A stretch of 64,000 nt of DNA, from the NCBI GenBank assembly GCA_030062745.1, contig CP099847.1, positions 25,902,923 to 25,966,922 of the forward strand, given 5' to 3'. The notes beneath the pieces were generated by a model, which ran no database searches, was not told the origin of the DNA, and worked only from the letters and a program-made list of their open reading frames with translations. The stretch comes from Capitulum mitella. Its lineage: Eukaryota; Arthropoda; Thecostraca; Pollicipedomorpha; Pollicipedidae. Each line of letters begins with the position of its first letter. The stretch's first letter is position 1. Made by a program: the position numbers and the translations under genes. Shown here piece by piece: positions 1-12,272 of the stretch.

Positions 1-864
1 GTGCCGTCGTTTTACCTTGTAAGTAGCAAGAGAATGAGACCCTCGCTGGGGGCTGGTGGTGTTCCGTTTTGTTCGATAAGATCATGGCACTCAAGGGTGT
101 GTAACATAAGGAATCGTTTTCCTGGTATGCGGAGGTAACGCTCACTTTTAGCGTATTTCAGGCAATGGGGTTTCATTGCGTGAATAACACGCAGAAAAAA
201 AACACTTTCATGCCAAGGTCCGACCACTCAAACGCGTTTCCCCCGGCGGTGTTCTCAGAAATTTTCCTCTCAAGGGATTTTTCGCATGCTGTATTAAATG
301 TGTAAAACAACTTAACATTCTGTCCAACTGAAATGGACAGAGCCGGCCTGCAGAACCGCTGGCCGGTCGGCCAGTCTGCCGGTGTACGCCATTTTTGAGC
401 GCCGGGCGATCCGGTCGATTTTATCGAGCGGTCCGATCGGCCATTGATTTTCCGCCGCGCACCGTCACGCGGCCCCGGCGCTCCGTTTGCCGCGCGGCAA
501 AACCGGCGCACCGGCAGCTGCACTGTCCGGCGACATCGTCGCGTCGCGCCGGGTCGTCGTCAAAAAGCGGCCTCCTGTGCTGTCATCGCGTCGCTGATAT
601 ACTACCGCTGTTGTGTTGTTCCTTTGTAATGCTGGGACTGAGCCAAAGAGTTCAATGAAGTGTTTCGCGGTAACACCGGGCATTCCTGCCTTTAATAGGC
701 ATTCCAGACAAGTCATATTTTATGGAAAGAATGCTGTGCGCGCTTACGTTCTAGGATGTCACCAAGATCCTTTTTATCACTTTCGTGTGCGGGCACCGCT
801 GTCGACGAGTTTGGAATTTCATTAAGAGTCCACCAGCTGTCTCGAGCGCCGTCTTAGGATCTGG

Positions 865-1010
865 GGAGTCCGATGGTGGCCCTCTGATCGGGGCCACTTG
901 TGACAGATAAACATCTCGGTTCCTGTCCCGGTCCGGAGTCTCCGACAGTGGCCCTCCTCTGAGCGGGTCCGCTGGTGACAGATAGCCCTCTGCCAAGGAC
1001 GGGGTCTCGG
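865..1010. repeat. diverged tandem duplication, about 70-75 bp
   Basis: Two copies start with GGAGTC at 865 and at 935, and both run through a GTGGCCCTC block to GTGACAGATA (900 and 975). They differ by small insertions and substitutions, so the duplication is not recent. The copies create a repeated peptide in a minus-strand open frame, which is not evidence of coding. Confidence 0.6.
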
Positions 1011-1058
1011 ATTAAAGGCGCCCTCGCTGGTTCGAGCCGAAAGCCTCTTCGGCACACG

Positions 1059-1142
1059 CGAACTTTTCTGACGGCCGCCCGGGCTGTTCTGACGGCTGGC
1101 CGAACTGTACTGACGGCCGCCCGAGCTGTACTGACGGCGGTC
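1059..1142. repeat. 21-bp minisatellite, 4 copies
   Basis: The units begin at 1059, 1080, 1101 and 1122 and share a core CTGTNCTGACGGC. Because 21 is divisible by three, the array stays open and gives a 7-residue peptide repeat in one frame. It lies in intron. Confidence 0.7.
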
Positions 1143-1951
1143 CGCCGGACGGTTGTGGTTAATGGCAGCCGGCATTAAATGCTAGTTCAGATCGAGGCCG
1201 TTTTACCGTTATGCGAGGGCACACAACGTCGCGGAGAGGATCACTCGGCCGAGGCTGCTGAGTGACTGGCTTTGGAGAGTGCTTTGTTGCGGTTGTACAT
1301 GAACGAAAGGCATGTTCATGACATTTTTTGCGCATTTTCTGGTGTAGTGTTGTTCCGAGAACAGAGATTGCGGTTTCGTTTGTTGTGAGACAACGAGGAT
1401 TTCTAGAAAACGGAGGCTTATTAACGGGGTTGTTTCTTGAAAAACGAAGCTCATTAGTTCCAAAAGGGATTTTGAGTGTCGTAAACGATGCCGCCATGTT
1501 CATCAGGTCGATCAGGTCATCAGGTTCATCGTCTTGAACACGTAATCACCAAAAGTTCCCACCGAGTCGATAGCTGGTAGGTCGATGGGTCGAACCCCTT
1601 CCTCCGCAACAGCTGCTTTTTCTGGGCGCCTGTGAATATGACAGGGTACGTCGGGAGCGCAACGGCTGAATGACTTGGGAACCCGTATACCCACACGCCA
1701 TTGTTTGTTTTCGCTCCGCTTCAGAAGCACTGCGCAGACGGCCGAAACCCTAAGGCTGTGTAGGTGACGTGCGCCGGCTGCTACTGGAAAGTGTACCATT
1801 GAGAAAGCCGATCGGATACTGACACCACAGTAGGCACGGAAACGTGCGTTTTCGACGGGCGAAGCGTTTGCCCTGTACTCTGTGCCGCGCAGCGTAATGA
1901 AGTGCGGCGTTCGTGAGCTGACTCGGCTGACTCTGACTCTCCGTGTTGCAG

Positions 1952-2040
1952 ATAAAGACGTTCCAGGACGATGACTATCCCGAGGTCACGTACGGTGACC
2001 TCGCGGACGGCCCGTTCCTGCAGGACGTCATGCTGCAGAT
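1952..2040 (+). CDS. Girdin: girdin exon w1: first part of the Hook-type domain
   Basis: This 89-nt exon runs from the acceptor TTGCAG (ending 1951) to the donor GTGAGT at 2041. It starts in phase 0 and leaves two bases (AT) that join the A opening the next exon to make Ile. The peptide opens with IKTF and ends DGPFLQDVMLQ plus the split Ile. It aligns with the girdin segment VKTF ... DGVFLNQVMLQI about 20-50 residues from the N-terminus. In the Hook family this region forms the first helices of a calponin-homology-like fold, the N-terminal docking domain. The following intron is 15.4 kb. The start of the protein, normally ending ...VTW just before this exon, is not visible. The call rests on the good match, both consensus splice sites and phase agreement with w2. 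Confidence 0.9.
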
Positions 2041-2844
2041 GTGAGTAGCCCGCCGGGCCGCGGCAGTCAGCGTGAGCCGCACTGCGGGAGACGCTGCACG
2101 GAACTAGTGTGCGCGCCGCAGCGGAAAGGGCTGCTTGTAGTGGGTGTCCGCCGCGCAGCCTGCGAAACCACGTGCAATTGATCGGGTGTCGCTTTCTCAT
2201 GATAAATGGTCTGGGAAACCAGGAAAGTAATGGCTGAATGTGGTAATGGCATATGGCTCGCATTCAGCTTCTGACGCTCACAAAGAAACAAACATTGTGC
2301 TATTTGTTCTAAACGAATGCCGGTGTGCTGTAAATCACGTCTGGTTTACAATTAACAATACTATGCTATACATAATTAACAGTGACATGCTATGCTATGA
2401 TAATTAGTAACAAGTGAGCATTTGTTGCTGCGTAATTTTGCGCGACTTAAGAATTCTGGCCCTGCACGGAATCCACCGCCAGTTGCAGCGTCGATGACAC
2501 CCATCACTTATGGGATGTGGTTTACCTTTCCATTGATACCAGTGGCACAGAACCGCCAACATTTGTTCATTTCATCGTAACAGGTAAAGTCCACTTTCAG
2601 GCCGCAGATTCCTTAGAGCCCGTGGGTTTTCCGCATACTCGCGACGTCCCTGAAGGCTGCAGACTGCAGGCGATTTTTCCAGCGGCGGACGGGCGTGTGC
2701 TGGCAGTTCCTCGCTGGTACTGAATCACGTGACCGCCGCTACCGTCTTCCGTGTCAGGACGTTGTATGCAGCCCGGGGGAGGCGCCTGTATTGTGATCTC
2801 AGCCCACACAGAGACTGTTCTCCCGCCTCTTGTCACTGTGCGCG

Positions 2845-2858
2845 CCCCCCCCCCCCCC
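2845..2858. repeat. C tract, 14 bases
   Basis: An uninterrupted run of 14 C (G on the other strand) in intron. Similar tracts occur at 7380-7394, 12056-12067, 12262-12272, 28153-28165, 36592-36601, 47773-47783 and 57981-57993. Confidence 0.85.
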
Positions 2859-4214
2859 ACCCCACTTCACCGCCCAAACGGCGAAGGGGCACAGACAGCG
2901 TTCTGAAAACGGATGTTTGTAATGCAGGTGTATATTTGTCTCGGCGCCCCACAGAGGTCACCACTGACTGGCGAAACCCAGAGGGAGGTGTGAAATTAGG
3001 GAGCAGGTTGTAGGCGGCACCGATTAAAGCCTACCCTGAGTAATCAGAGTATCAAACACTTGTCTATTGGCTCATTGGAACAATTTTCGGACATTTTGGT
3101 AATCGAACGGCAGCCATTGCCAAATACAAAATTTAAGAAGAGAAAAATATAACGTTTTCTAACAGAAATCTGGTCGTCTTTACCCTGGCCTATTCTTGTG
3201 GAGCAGACCACGCATTACCGTCTTCGACTGAACTGAAAATTGACGGGGGCCCACCGGCTTCAGATCACATCTCTCCCCTCGTCACTCCCTACCTCGCCCA
3301 ACCGGCGCGCGCCCCAGAGCGGACACCTCAGGGACGCGCCCTGTCAACAGTCGGCCGGCCATGACCCGGCCGTGTCAGCGCCGACAACGGCCGCTCCCCT
3401 GCCGTCCGCCGCCGCCGCCGTCGCCGCCGCCCGTCACAAAGCAACGCGCGACAAAGGAGCGCGTCACGAGGGCGCGTCACGGCCGGGTCGGACGGACCGT
3501 CTCAGATCGATCGGCCGACCCGCGCGGCGGATGACGGCGATGCTTTTGAAGGCCGCGCCGGGCCCGGCGCAGCATTCCGCGGTCTTCCCGCGCTTTATGA
3601 CGGGTTCGTTAAACTCGCGTCGGCTTGGCGGCCGGGGCGAGCCGGCTAATGATGACGCGACTTCGTCAGATGGCTCGGTCGAACCGTTCAGAACGCATTA
3701 GGATTTCGCTCGCGGCGCGCACGCCGGGGCGGATTTCGCGACGCCGTCGTCTCGCGCGCCGCAATCGTCGGCCCGGCGCCGGCCGGAGTCACGTGACGCT
3801 GCGTGACTGTCTGCACGCTCCGGCGGCGTCACGACGCGCCGAGGCGACCTTTACGATCAGCCTGTGTGAAATGACCGGCCGATGTCTGGTGGTCGAGCCC
3901 GTAAACAGGGCTCGCTGCGGTTACTGGAGCGGCGCCGCGCGCGCAGGTACCGCACCTGCCATCGACGGTCGCAGTCGGCTATGTTTTCCTGAAACAGGCC
4001 GAGCTATAGTTACCAGGGTAACGCCATGCGCACACTTCCTGCTGCCGTGTTTCGCAGCAGGAGAGCGCTACACCGATTCCGTCAATAGATCCTGAATTCG
4101 GTGATAAGACTACGTCTCGGTGATCAGACCACCGCGTTTCCGGAGCGCGGCGTCTCACGTCCGTCACGGACAAGGTCCGTCACGGGACTCGGTCGCGGCC
4201 CGAACTCGGACTCA

Positions 4215-4265
4215 GATTGAGACTCGGACTCGGACTCGGACTGGGATTCGGACTCGAACTCGGAA
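4215..4265. repeat. CGGACT-type hexamer repeat
   Basis: Imperfect hexamer repeat (GACTCG / CGGACT) in intron, with substitutions in most units. It yields an Arg-Thr or Ser-Pro alternating open frame that should not be read as protein. Confidence 0.65.
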
Positions 4266-7200
4266 CGGATCGCAGTCCGAGCACGGCCAGGTGTGCAGCG
4301 GTGCGTCTCACGGCCTTCTTACACACAGACCCCGGCCCTGAGGTCCGCAGGCATGACGCGGGGCGCCGCGCGAGGCTCGGGCCGTCGCTGCACCGCCCGC
4401 CGCTTCCGTTTGCCGCCTGCCCTCCAGGCATGGCGCCGCCGTCGCCAGTGCTGGCGACGGCAGCGCGCTCAATAGAGGGCCAACTGACCGTCCGGTCTGG
4501 CGTCTTAGTCTCTAACGAGAGGTGCAGAGAGCGAACTCGTGACACCCGCACTGTTGGAGATTTTGGCGACGCCCATAGATAGAGTGAAATACTGGGTCGG
4601 CCCAGCAAAGCTTGCACCAGTCGCGGTCAGATTCATCACACGGCCCACGACGTATATTGTCCCGCGCCTTTCGAACAGGATGCTGCGAACACTGCAGACA
4701 CGTCGGCTTTCGTAGCGTTTCCTCGACATCGACGCGCCACGACGGAAGGAACGTCAGATTCGCGGACCGTCGGACATATTCTCCCTGTAGCACGTGAACT
4801 CTCCGTTCCCGGTCCGGCGAGCGGAGCGCTGGACGGGGCTCGGCCGCCGCGTGGCGCCCGCACCACCTGGGGCGAGGACGTCGAGGTGCGCTGTGACCCG
4901 CCGGCCGGACCGTCAGCTGCTGCCGCCGCGGCTGACCACCGGCTGCGGCCGCCGCCGCCGCGTCACGTGACAGCGCGGCGGCCGGCGCCGCGGTCGCCTG
5001 ACGTGACGTGACGCCACCGGCTGGCGAAGAAGCCGAGACCTGACCCGGGGCGGTCGAGACGACTGTCACGGGACCGGCGGCCGGCGGTCGCAGCGGTCAC
5101 TCGGAGACGTCCCGGGCCGACCGGCGGCCGCCGCGGTCTCTCGCTCACGTCACGTAACGCGGAGCCGAGCGGCGACTGTGTGACGGGCGGACCGCGGCGG
5201 CCGGACGCCGCGCCGGCGCGGTCTGGGCCGGCGCCGAGGCCGGGCCTGGACCGGTCTGACCCGCTGCCGGCCGGACGCCGTCTGCGGGGTCGCCGGATGA
5301 AGCCTGGCTGGCTCTGGAATGCCGCCGCGCAGCCGCTGCGTTGTGCAACCGACGGACGCCATGTCGCCGAGTCAGCTATGTGGGACAAACAGGCGGTGAG
5401 CGATGGCTCGTCGGTATGCGGTAAGCTCCTTTGAGGGCGCGGAGGGTCCCCGTGGACCGGTTGAAGGAGGTCGGCGTCGTTCCGGAAACTCCTTTTACCG
5501 GGTTTCCTGGGCACTCGTTAATCTTTTCTTACTGAACAGTTCATTTTCCATGGTGGCTGATTGCTTGACTGTCTTTTGTGACGCTGTCCAGTGTCTTCCA
5601 CGAAAAGGATGCTACCGCTGGGTTTAGTTTACCTGCACCGTTTTTGACCAATTATTAGCCATTTTCCCCGTTCTTCTCCGGATGTTCCCGCACTGCGTCC
5701 CTTCCGAAGCCGGCGAGCGGCGCGGGCCGCGTTCTGCCCGGCGGACGCGCCGCCAGCTGAGCGGCGATGACGTCATGTGCCGATGACGCCCGGTGGCGTG
5801 TGACGGCTGCGGCTCGCGGGAGCAGCGCGCCGTGTCGCGTGTCCGGGTGCGGCGCCGGCGCCGACTCGGCGCCGAGAGCGCGCCGCCCGGCCGCCGCGAC
5901 GACCGGGCACCTCTCGCCGGCCGGCGCGGCCCATTGTCCCGGCCGCTGTTTGTGGGCTTTCTGCATGGTGACCCAGGGGAGAAAGTGCCCCGAACTGGCG
6001 GAAGGCGCGCCGCAGACCAGTGCCGGCCCACTGCTCTCGCGCCTAGCTGTGTTTGGTAGCCGGCTGCCGCTGCGTGTCGCGCGTGACACACATTCACGAG
6101 CTGTTGACGTGCTGGCGTCAGATGTATCCGGCACGACGTCAGCTCGAATCAGGCCGGATTTGTGTTGGCGCGCTCAAGAGAAGCGTGCGGTACTCTTGTC
6201 GCGTATGTCGGGCAAGGTCAAGTCTGCGTGCACGCAGTGTGCCGCCGACGGCTCCGCTCGAACTCGTTCGGAGCGTGGAGTTGCGTCACATGCAGCTGGC
6301 GGCGTTGCCAGTTTGTTCCCTGATTGCGCGAAATCACGGTCGAGAGCGTATGGCTAGCCTTGTGGTGCAACGGCCAGAGGTCGGCGCCGTGGGGCCGTCT
6401 CGGCGGCCACTCGCTGCCGGCCGGCGCCTCATGCCGGCGCCTCATGCCGGACCGCCTCATGCCGGGGCGAGCGCCGCTATGTCGGCGCCCGGGGGCGGCG
6501 CTCTGCCTCTGTTCGGGCCGCTCGCGCCTCGACCCGCCGGTCTTCCGATCTGACTCTTCTGCTTGCGGCCGGAGACCGCAGCCTACTGATCCGATCACGG
6601 CCGCCGCCTGGGCCGCTTTCTCGCTAATCCGTGACGGGTGCGTGCTCGCCGAGGCCGGCCGCGCGGTGACGTCACAGGTCGTGTCACGTGCCGCTCCTGT
6701 GGCGTCACCGCTGCCCAATCGCACGCGCCGCCGTTTCCGGTTCGGCGGCCGCGCGAGAGCGGCCGGTCACGCGGGACGGAGATCCCCTCCCTGCCGCGTC
6801 CCGTCCGGCCGCGGCACGCGTCTCGAATTTCGGGCGCCGGCGCCGGCTCGGCGCGTGTCCTCACCCGAATCAGGACGCCCCTTCATCAGACCTTTCACCG
6901 CCCTTGCATCATTGCAGGCACGCCGGGCTGTGGCCGGTCGGCAGGGCGGGGGGAGGGGAGGCGGGGGTGAAGGTGGACGCGGGCCGCAGACGCCGCGGGG
7001 ACCCGGCGGCGGACAGGACGGCTGGGACCGCCGCAGGCTATCGGAAATCGGTGCCGTCCGACGACTAACCGCCCCTGATGACGGCCCGGAATTATCGGGT
7101 GCGTGTGAGGCGCTGCTCGCCGCGGGGGCCGCGTTGTCGGCCGGTAATGTGCCTGGTCGGAGCCTGTTCCGCTGGTCAGGTTTACCGCGCGGGCGTGATT

Positions 7201-7379
7201 TGGCCGCAGTGGGGGAGGGACGGCGTGCGCGCCGGCGCGTGCCTGGTGCACGTGCACCGCGCGCGGCGTCCGTCGGCCGGGGGACGCCTGCGCTGAGCGA
7301 TCACCGCCGGGAACACCTGGTTCGAATACCTGCGGGACGGTGGATCGATACCGGCCGGACGCCGCTACCCCTCCCCTCG

Positions 7380-7394
7380 CCCCCCCCCCCCCCC
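7380..7394. repeat. C tract, 15 bases
   Basis: The longest single-base run seen in the window, 15 C, in the w1-w2 intron. It is likely to be length-variable and prone to sequencing error. Confidence 0.85.
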
Positions 7395-7839
7395 GGCAGC
7401 CCCGCGGCGGCCGGCGGACGCCTGTTTGCCGAGCTGGGCCCGTTCCCATTGGACGGAAATGCCGGCCGGACAACCGTCGCCTCTACGCGAGAGCCGTGAA
7501 TGGGGCGGCCTTTTCCTCCGCTACCGTCGACGACAAACCGGCCAGCCTGGAGGCCACGGCTTGTGTAGTTTGTCTCATGTTGTTTTCTCGAAACACGTCA
7601 TGCTGGCCTTGGCAAGCTCAGGCGATAAATTTTGTCGTAGATGGTACGTGTGTCCTTGCATGCGATCAGCATAGATTAAACAACCCTGGCAATGTCATTA
7701 GGACTACTGACGTGTTCCTGCGATTGTCAGCTGCTCACAGATCCGTTGCATGTTGTGTATTGAGAGGGGCCACGCTCCCCTTTCGCCGTATGGGGTACTC
7801 GGCCCAGTCGTCTCGCGCCCATCGGTCTCCTCTTTTTCG

Positions 7840-8125
7840 TCCCGTTTCCGTTCTGTCACGGTCTCCTCTCCATCCCGTCTCCGTCCCGCCCCCGTCCCGC
7901 CTCGGTCCCGCCTCGCTGTACATCCGGCAGTGCCCGTCTCCGTCCCGTCTCCGTCCCACCCCGTCCTACCACCGTCCCGTCTCGGCTCCGTCACCGTCCC
8001 AGTCCCCGTCCGTCTCGGTCCCGCCTCGCTGTACATCCGGCAGTGCCCGTCTCCGTCCCGTCTCCGTCCCATCCCGTCCTACCACCGTCCCGTCTCGGTC
8101 CCGTCTGGCGGTACATCCGGCCGAG
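7840..8125. repeat. pyrimidine-rich CCGTCTC repeat with an embedded 113-bp duplication
   Basis: Short CCGTCTC/CCGTCCC words are repeated throughout. A larger block containing CCTCGCTGTACATCCGGCAG starts at 7911 and again at 8024, 113 bp later, and a third partial copy of GTACATCCGG appears at 8111. One strand is almost free of A. Both strands remain open over long distances because of this composition. Confidence 0.7.
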
Positions 8126-9181
8126 TCTGTCTCGGGCCGGTGGCGCTGCAGCCGGCGGCGCGGTCGGCGGCCGCCGCCCGGCCCGCTCGGTCACCTGCCG
8201 GCCCGCTGCCGGCCGCCGGCCGCGGCTGGCTGCCCCGCACCTGTGGCCGCCGCCTTCCGGTGCATTCTGCCGGCCCGGGCCCCCGCCGGGCGCCGTATTG
8301 TCGCCCGAGGTGCAGCGCGCAGTTACGGGACGGACGGAACGGACGTCTGGGTCGGCGCTGTGAGACGTTGCCGGGGCCGCCCGGAGAATGAAGAGGGATC
8401 GCTTCCTTGTTCGTGACGCCGTCCGGTCGAGGTGTGAGTCTCTTTGTGTCACATCTGTTTGAATTTGCGCCTCAGTGAAGTCTGGAAGTAATTGTGCCGT
8501 CCAGAGGACGTTCGAACCGCGAATCAAAACTGTCGCGGGGTCATGCTTCAGCTGCAGACCGACACGACCTGTCGACGATTGCTTTTCGATGTGAACGCTG
8601 GCCGCTGGAAGAAACGATTTGTTTGCGGAGCTGTAGCGGGCCAGGCCTAACTGGCTGGTGGTTCCACTCAGCCGAGAGGTTCCATTTCGTGAACTCTGGA
8701 CGGTTCATAAATCGTTGACCGGGCTTGCTTCACGCGGGCGATATCCAATTATCACGGTTCACGCAGATGTCAGAGTCCTTTAAAGTCCCATGACCGATAG
8801 GGAAGAACGACGCTCGCGTTTCAAAGCGATTTCTGCTCGGTGGCAGCTGCCGTTTGCGAGGCGTCAGCAGTCTTTGGACGTCTCCGACCTGTGTGTATGG
8901 CCCCTGCCAGGGAGGGACAGTGCTCTTTTGGATCTAATCGGGCATGTTTGTTATTCGCAATGGGTTGAACCATCGCAAAATGGCAGCTACCAAAAAGGAG
9001 TGGTTGTTTGTCGGCCACTCTTGGCAAACTTCTTTTCGTGGACTTTGTACAACCTGGAAACGCGTCAACACTGCTGCCACCGGATGACGCAAGACATTTT
9101 GATTCTGATGTGATTGACGTTCTGATTCTGACAACGCTGATTCTATTGAGATTCTGCCATCGGATGATGACGTTTTCTTCC

Positions 9182-9407
9182 ATTCTGCCGCCGCCGGCTG
9201 ACTTAGGATTTCTGCCGTCTCTGCGGCCGGCTGCCGACGTCAGATTTCTGCCGTTTCTGCTGCCGCTGGCCGACATCAGATCTCTGTCGTCTCCGCCGTC
9301 GCCGGCCGACGTCAGATTTCTGCCGTTTGTGCCGCCACTGGCCAACGTCTTATTTCAGTTGTCTCTGCCGCCTCCGGTCGACGTTTCAGCCGTCTCTGCC
9401 GCCGCCG
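9182..9407. repeat. 36-bp minisatellite, about 6 copies
   Basis: Units begin at 9182 (short first unit), 9208, 9244, 9280, 9316 and 9352, each with ATTTCTGCCGT near the start and a CCGACGTCAG-like end. The period of 36 keeps the frame open and gives a 12-residue repeat on the minus strand. The array sits in the w1-w2 intron. Confidence 0.75.
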
Positions 9408-11078
9408 CGTGCCGCCGTCCGTGTCCGCTCCGGTCACTGCCGGTGGTGGTCGGGCCCGGCCGGCCGCCACCACCCTTGGCTGGCCACCCGCGTCTGCAGC
9501 GCACCCGCGGCCGAGCCGCCACCGCGGCAAACATGGCCGCCGCCTCGCCACGACCGCCGCAAACAAGCCGGGAACGCCGCGACCCCGCCGCCGGCCTCTG
9601 AAAGGACGCGAACGGGACGAGCCGCAGCAGATTCAGAACGTGTTGGCCTTTGAAAAGCTGTGACCCTGGCGACCAGGCTTACATCATTGTGGAGATGTCT
9701 GGTGGACAGTTTTGATGTTCCGCTGCCGGTCCGCCCATTGTTCTTGCTCCTGGCTGCTTGGCAGAATATTTAGCTCGCAGAATATTTAGATCGGCAGTGA
9801 TGCAACAACCCGAGGACGCACGCAACGGCGAAAGTGCGGCGTCGCCTTTCGAAACGGCATTGTCCATTCGTGCATTCAGACTGCTCGGTCAACAAAGGAA
9901 AATTACGAAAATGGAGACACGTCTTTCTCCTGGTCGCCCACACGAAAGGTTTCGTTTCTTTGCATTTGCTTCTGTCTGTTTGCGGGAAGTTCAAGATGGT
10001 CTTCCAGGCCTCTGCGCAATATTTCCGGCCGGCTTGTTCCGCCAGAGAAATTGTTTTCCCGTGGCTCACGTTAGTTCTAGAAGGAGGAGCTTGCTTTCAT
10101 GCTTGCCGCATAATTGACAGTTAAATCAGTAATGTTTGGCGAAAGTGTCGAACGTTGCAGCGAAATTCCCAGGGTGAATAACACCGAAATCGTTCCGGTT
10201 GATGTTGTCGGCGACATTCTGTCAAGTTGCTGGTATGCGGTCTTAACATTGAAGGTAGCAATGCCTCTTCATGTAAGGTAGCAACGGACTCGTGACTCTT
10301 AGGACGGCGGGGACGTACCAGTTATTGACGACACGCATGTCCATATTTCCACTTTGTCGCCGCAGTTTGCGTTGGATCTAAAACGTCTTACGTCATAAGA
10401 TTTTTTGAGGTTGGTTGGGATGTACTAGCTAAGCCTAAAATGTGACACTCAGTTGATGTGGGGTCACGTATTTTTGGCAGGTGGTCGATGGCACTGTGTG
10501 TGTGCCGTCCCGTGAGTTCAAGCGCCATCTCCTGTTATCGACGACACTGTCGGGCTTGACACACGACGACCGCGGGCGGGATCAGATAAAGGATGCCGTG
10601 CCCAAATGGGCAGAGTCGTATCACCGCCGGCCACGGGTGCCGTCTGGCGTCCGAGATGCATATCGATTCCCCGCTACTAATACAGCCGCATGGACGACTA
10701 CCAGCCGAGACAAAAAGGAACTCGACACTTACGAAACACAGCTCTCTCAGAGCATCGAGAACGAGCGCGGCGCGGAGAAGAACATCACAGTCTGATCCGA
10801 ACACCTCGCGTCGTCAGCGGCACCCTGGCTGGCGAAGCCTGGCCTCCTAACGAGGCGTCTCGGGCGGCGCCCGGCCGAAGCGGACCCGCCCGCGCTCTCG
10901 GCGCCCGGTAACGGCGGTAACGAGCCGGCGGCCCGGCGGCCCGGCGGCCCGGCGGCCTCTCCGGCCGGCTGTTGTTCCGCCGACGGCGCCGCGCCGTCGC
11001 CGGGCGTCGCCCGCGGCCAGGCGTCGGCTCGTTACCGCCGGCCATTAGAGCCGGCCCGGCCACCCTCCCGGCGGCGCC

Positions 11079-11580
11079 GGTCATCTGTCAGCTGTGGCGG
11101 TCATCTGGCAGCTTCAGAGGTCGTCTGTCAGCTGCGGAGGTCACCTGGCAGCTGTGGAGGTCATCTGTCGGCTGCGGAGGCCACCTGGCAGGTATGGAGG
11201 TCATCTGTCGGCTGTGGCGGTCATCTGGCAGCTATGGAAGGTCATGTGGACAGCTCTGGCGTCCATCTGTCGGCTGTGGCGGTCATCTGGCAGTTATGGA
11301 GGTCATCTGTCGGCTGTGGATGTCACGTGGCAACTCTGGTGGTCATCCGGCAGCTCTCTTGGTCACCTGGCTCTTCTGGCGACCATCAAGTAGATGTGAC
11401 GGTCATCTGGCAGCTCTGGAGGTCATCTGACAGCGTTACGGTCATATGGTAGTCGTGGTAGTCATCTGGTGGGCCGCACCGTCACTTTGCACCTATGATG
11501 GTCACCTGGTAACTATGGCGGTCATCTGACGGCTCTTTTGGTCGTCTTCAGCGGGGGCCGTCATCAGGCAGTCCTGGTGG
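11079..11580. repeat. 20-bp minisatellite, about 25 diverged copies
   Basis: The unit consensus is GGTCATCTGGCAGCTNTGGA. Copies run head to tail for about 500 bp and become more diverged towards the 3' end. Most units carry one or two CANNTG words (CATCTG, CAGCTG). There are no unique spacers between units, so it is not a CRISPR-type array. Three units make 60 bp, which gives a pseudo-coding 20-residue period. Confidence 0.8.
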
Positions 11581-12055
11581 CCTTGTGGAATGCTTGGTGA
11601 TATGAAGAGGTTAGTGGTCATTCGGCAACAGTGCAGGGTATCAGCTGTGGAAAGCGTCTCCATTATGAGGACACGTCTCCATCAACGTGCCGAGGCCAGC
11701 GGGTGCGGCCGTGCTGTGGCTGCCGACTTCAGTTCCGCGTGGCGTTGGAGTCTTCTCCGGGCTCCGTCTCTGACATCCGTTTTGCTTCCCGTCAGCTGAT
11801 GGCCGACACCCCTCTGTTCAGTGCCAGCTGGCAGTTGATGCCAGCAGAGTCTCATCAGGCTTCGTTCAGCTGTGCTAACGAGCAGACTTGTTTGATGGAT
11901 TCAGTGTCGAGATTCGCACGTGTTTTTTTTCGCTCAGGTGTTGGCATTGCAGTTGGAAGAGCTTCACTGCTTTAGTCGATACGCTAATCAGCTGTGAATA
12001 GATTCGAGGCTGGGCACTCAAGTGGTCGCAGGGGTGTTGTTTTGTGTAAATCATT

Positions 12056-12272
12056 GGGGGGGGGGGGCCAAGGGGCCGACAGCCCATCCTCTTCCTCAGT
12101 GTGTTTCAGAACAGATTTGGTCCATTTTATTTGGGCCGACGGCAATTTTTGGGTAAAATTTTTGGTTACCATGTGCCAAATAACAAACCTGGTTTCCCCC
12201 TTTCAACCTGGAAGAAAATATTGATGGGACAAAGTTACCTTTGGAGAGGCAAGATTCACATGGGGGGGGGGG
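12056..12272. repeat. AT-richer island bounded by two G tracts
   Basis: A 12-G tract (12056-12067) and an 11-G tract (12262-12272) bracket about 200 bp of much lower GC content. The segment has no convincing open frame and no clear terminal inverted repeat. A decayed mobile element is possible but cannot be shown from this copy alone. Confidence 0.35.

Larger units (their letters stand above)
1..1951 (+). other. partial intron upstream of exon w1
   Basis: This is non-coding sequence ending in the acceptor GTGTTGCAG at 1951. It contains a diverged tandem duplication of 70-75 bp (865-1010) and a 21-bp array (1059-1142). The first coding exon of a girdin, ending near a Leu-Val-Thr-Trp motif, was looked for here and not found, so it probably lies upstream. 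Open frames in this stretch show no recognisable domain. Confidence 0.7.

Noticed and set aside
1575-1610. tRNA-like B box (GGTTCGACCC on the minus strand), and similar GTTCGA words at 1028 and 7319
   Set aside because: No matching A box, acceptor stem or cloverleaf could be assembled around any of them.
1-1951. First coding exon of girdin inside the window
   Set aside because: No Met-initiated frame ending with a Val-Thr-Trp-like motif and a GT donor was found upstream of 1952.
6324-7499. 391-residue open frame, the second longest in the window, plus the 393-residue frame on the other strand at 19235-20416
   Set aside because: Both are dominated by Arg, Pro, Ala and Gly as expected from high GC with few stop codons. 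They overlap equally open frames on other frames, show no domain, and lie within girdin introns.
11079-11580. CRISPR-like regular repeats
   Set aside because: The 20-bp units are contiguous and degenerate, without unique spacers, and the DNA is clearly from an animal genome.
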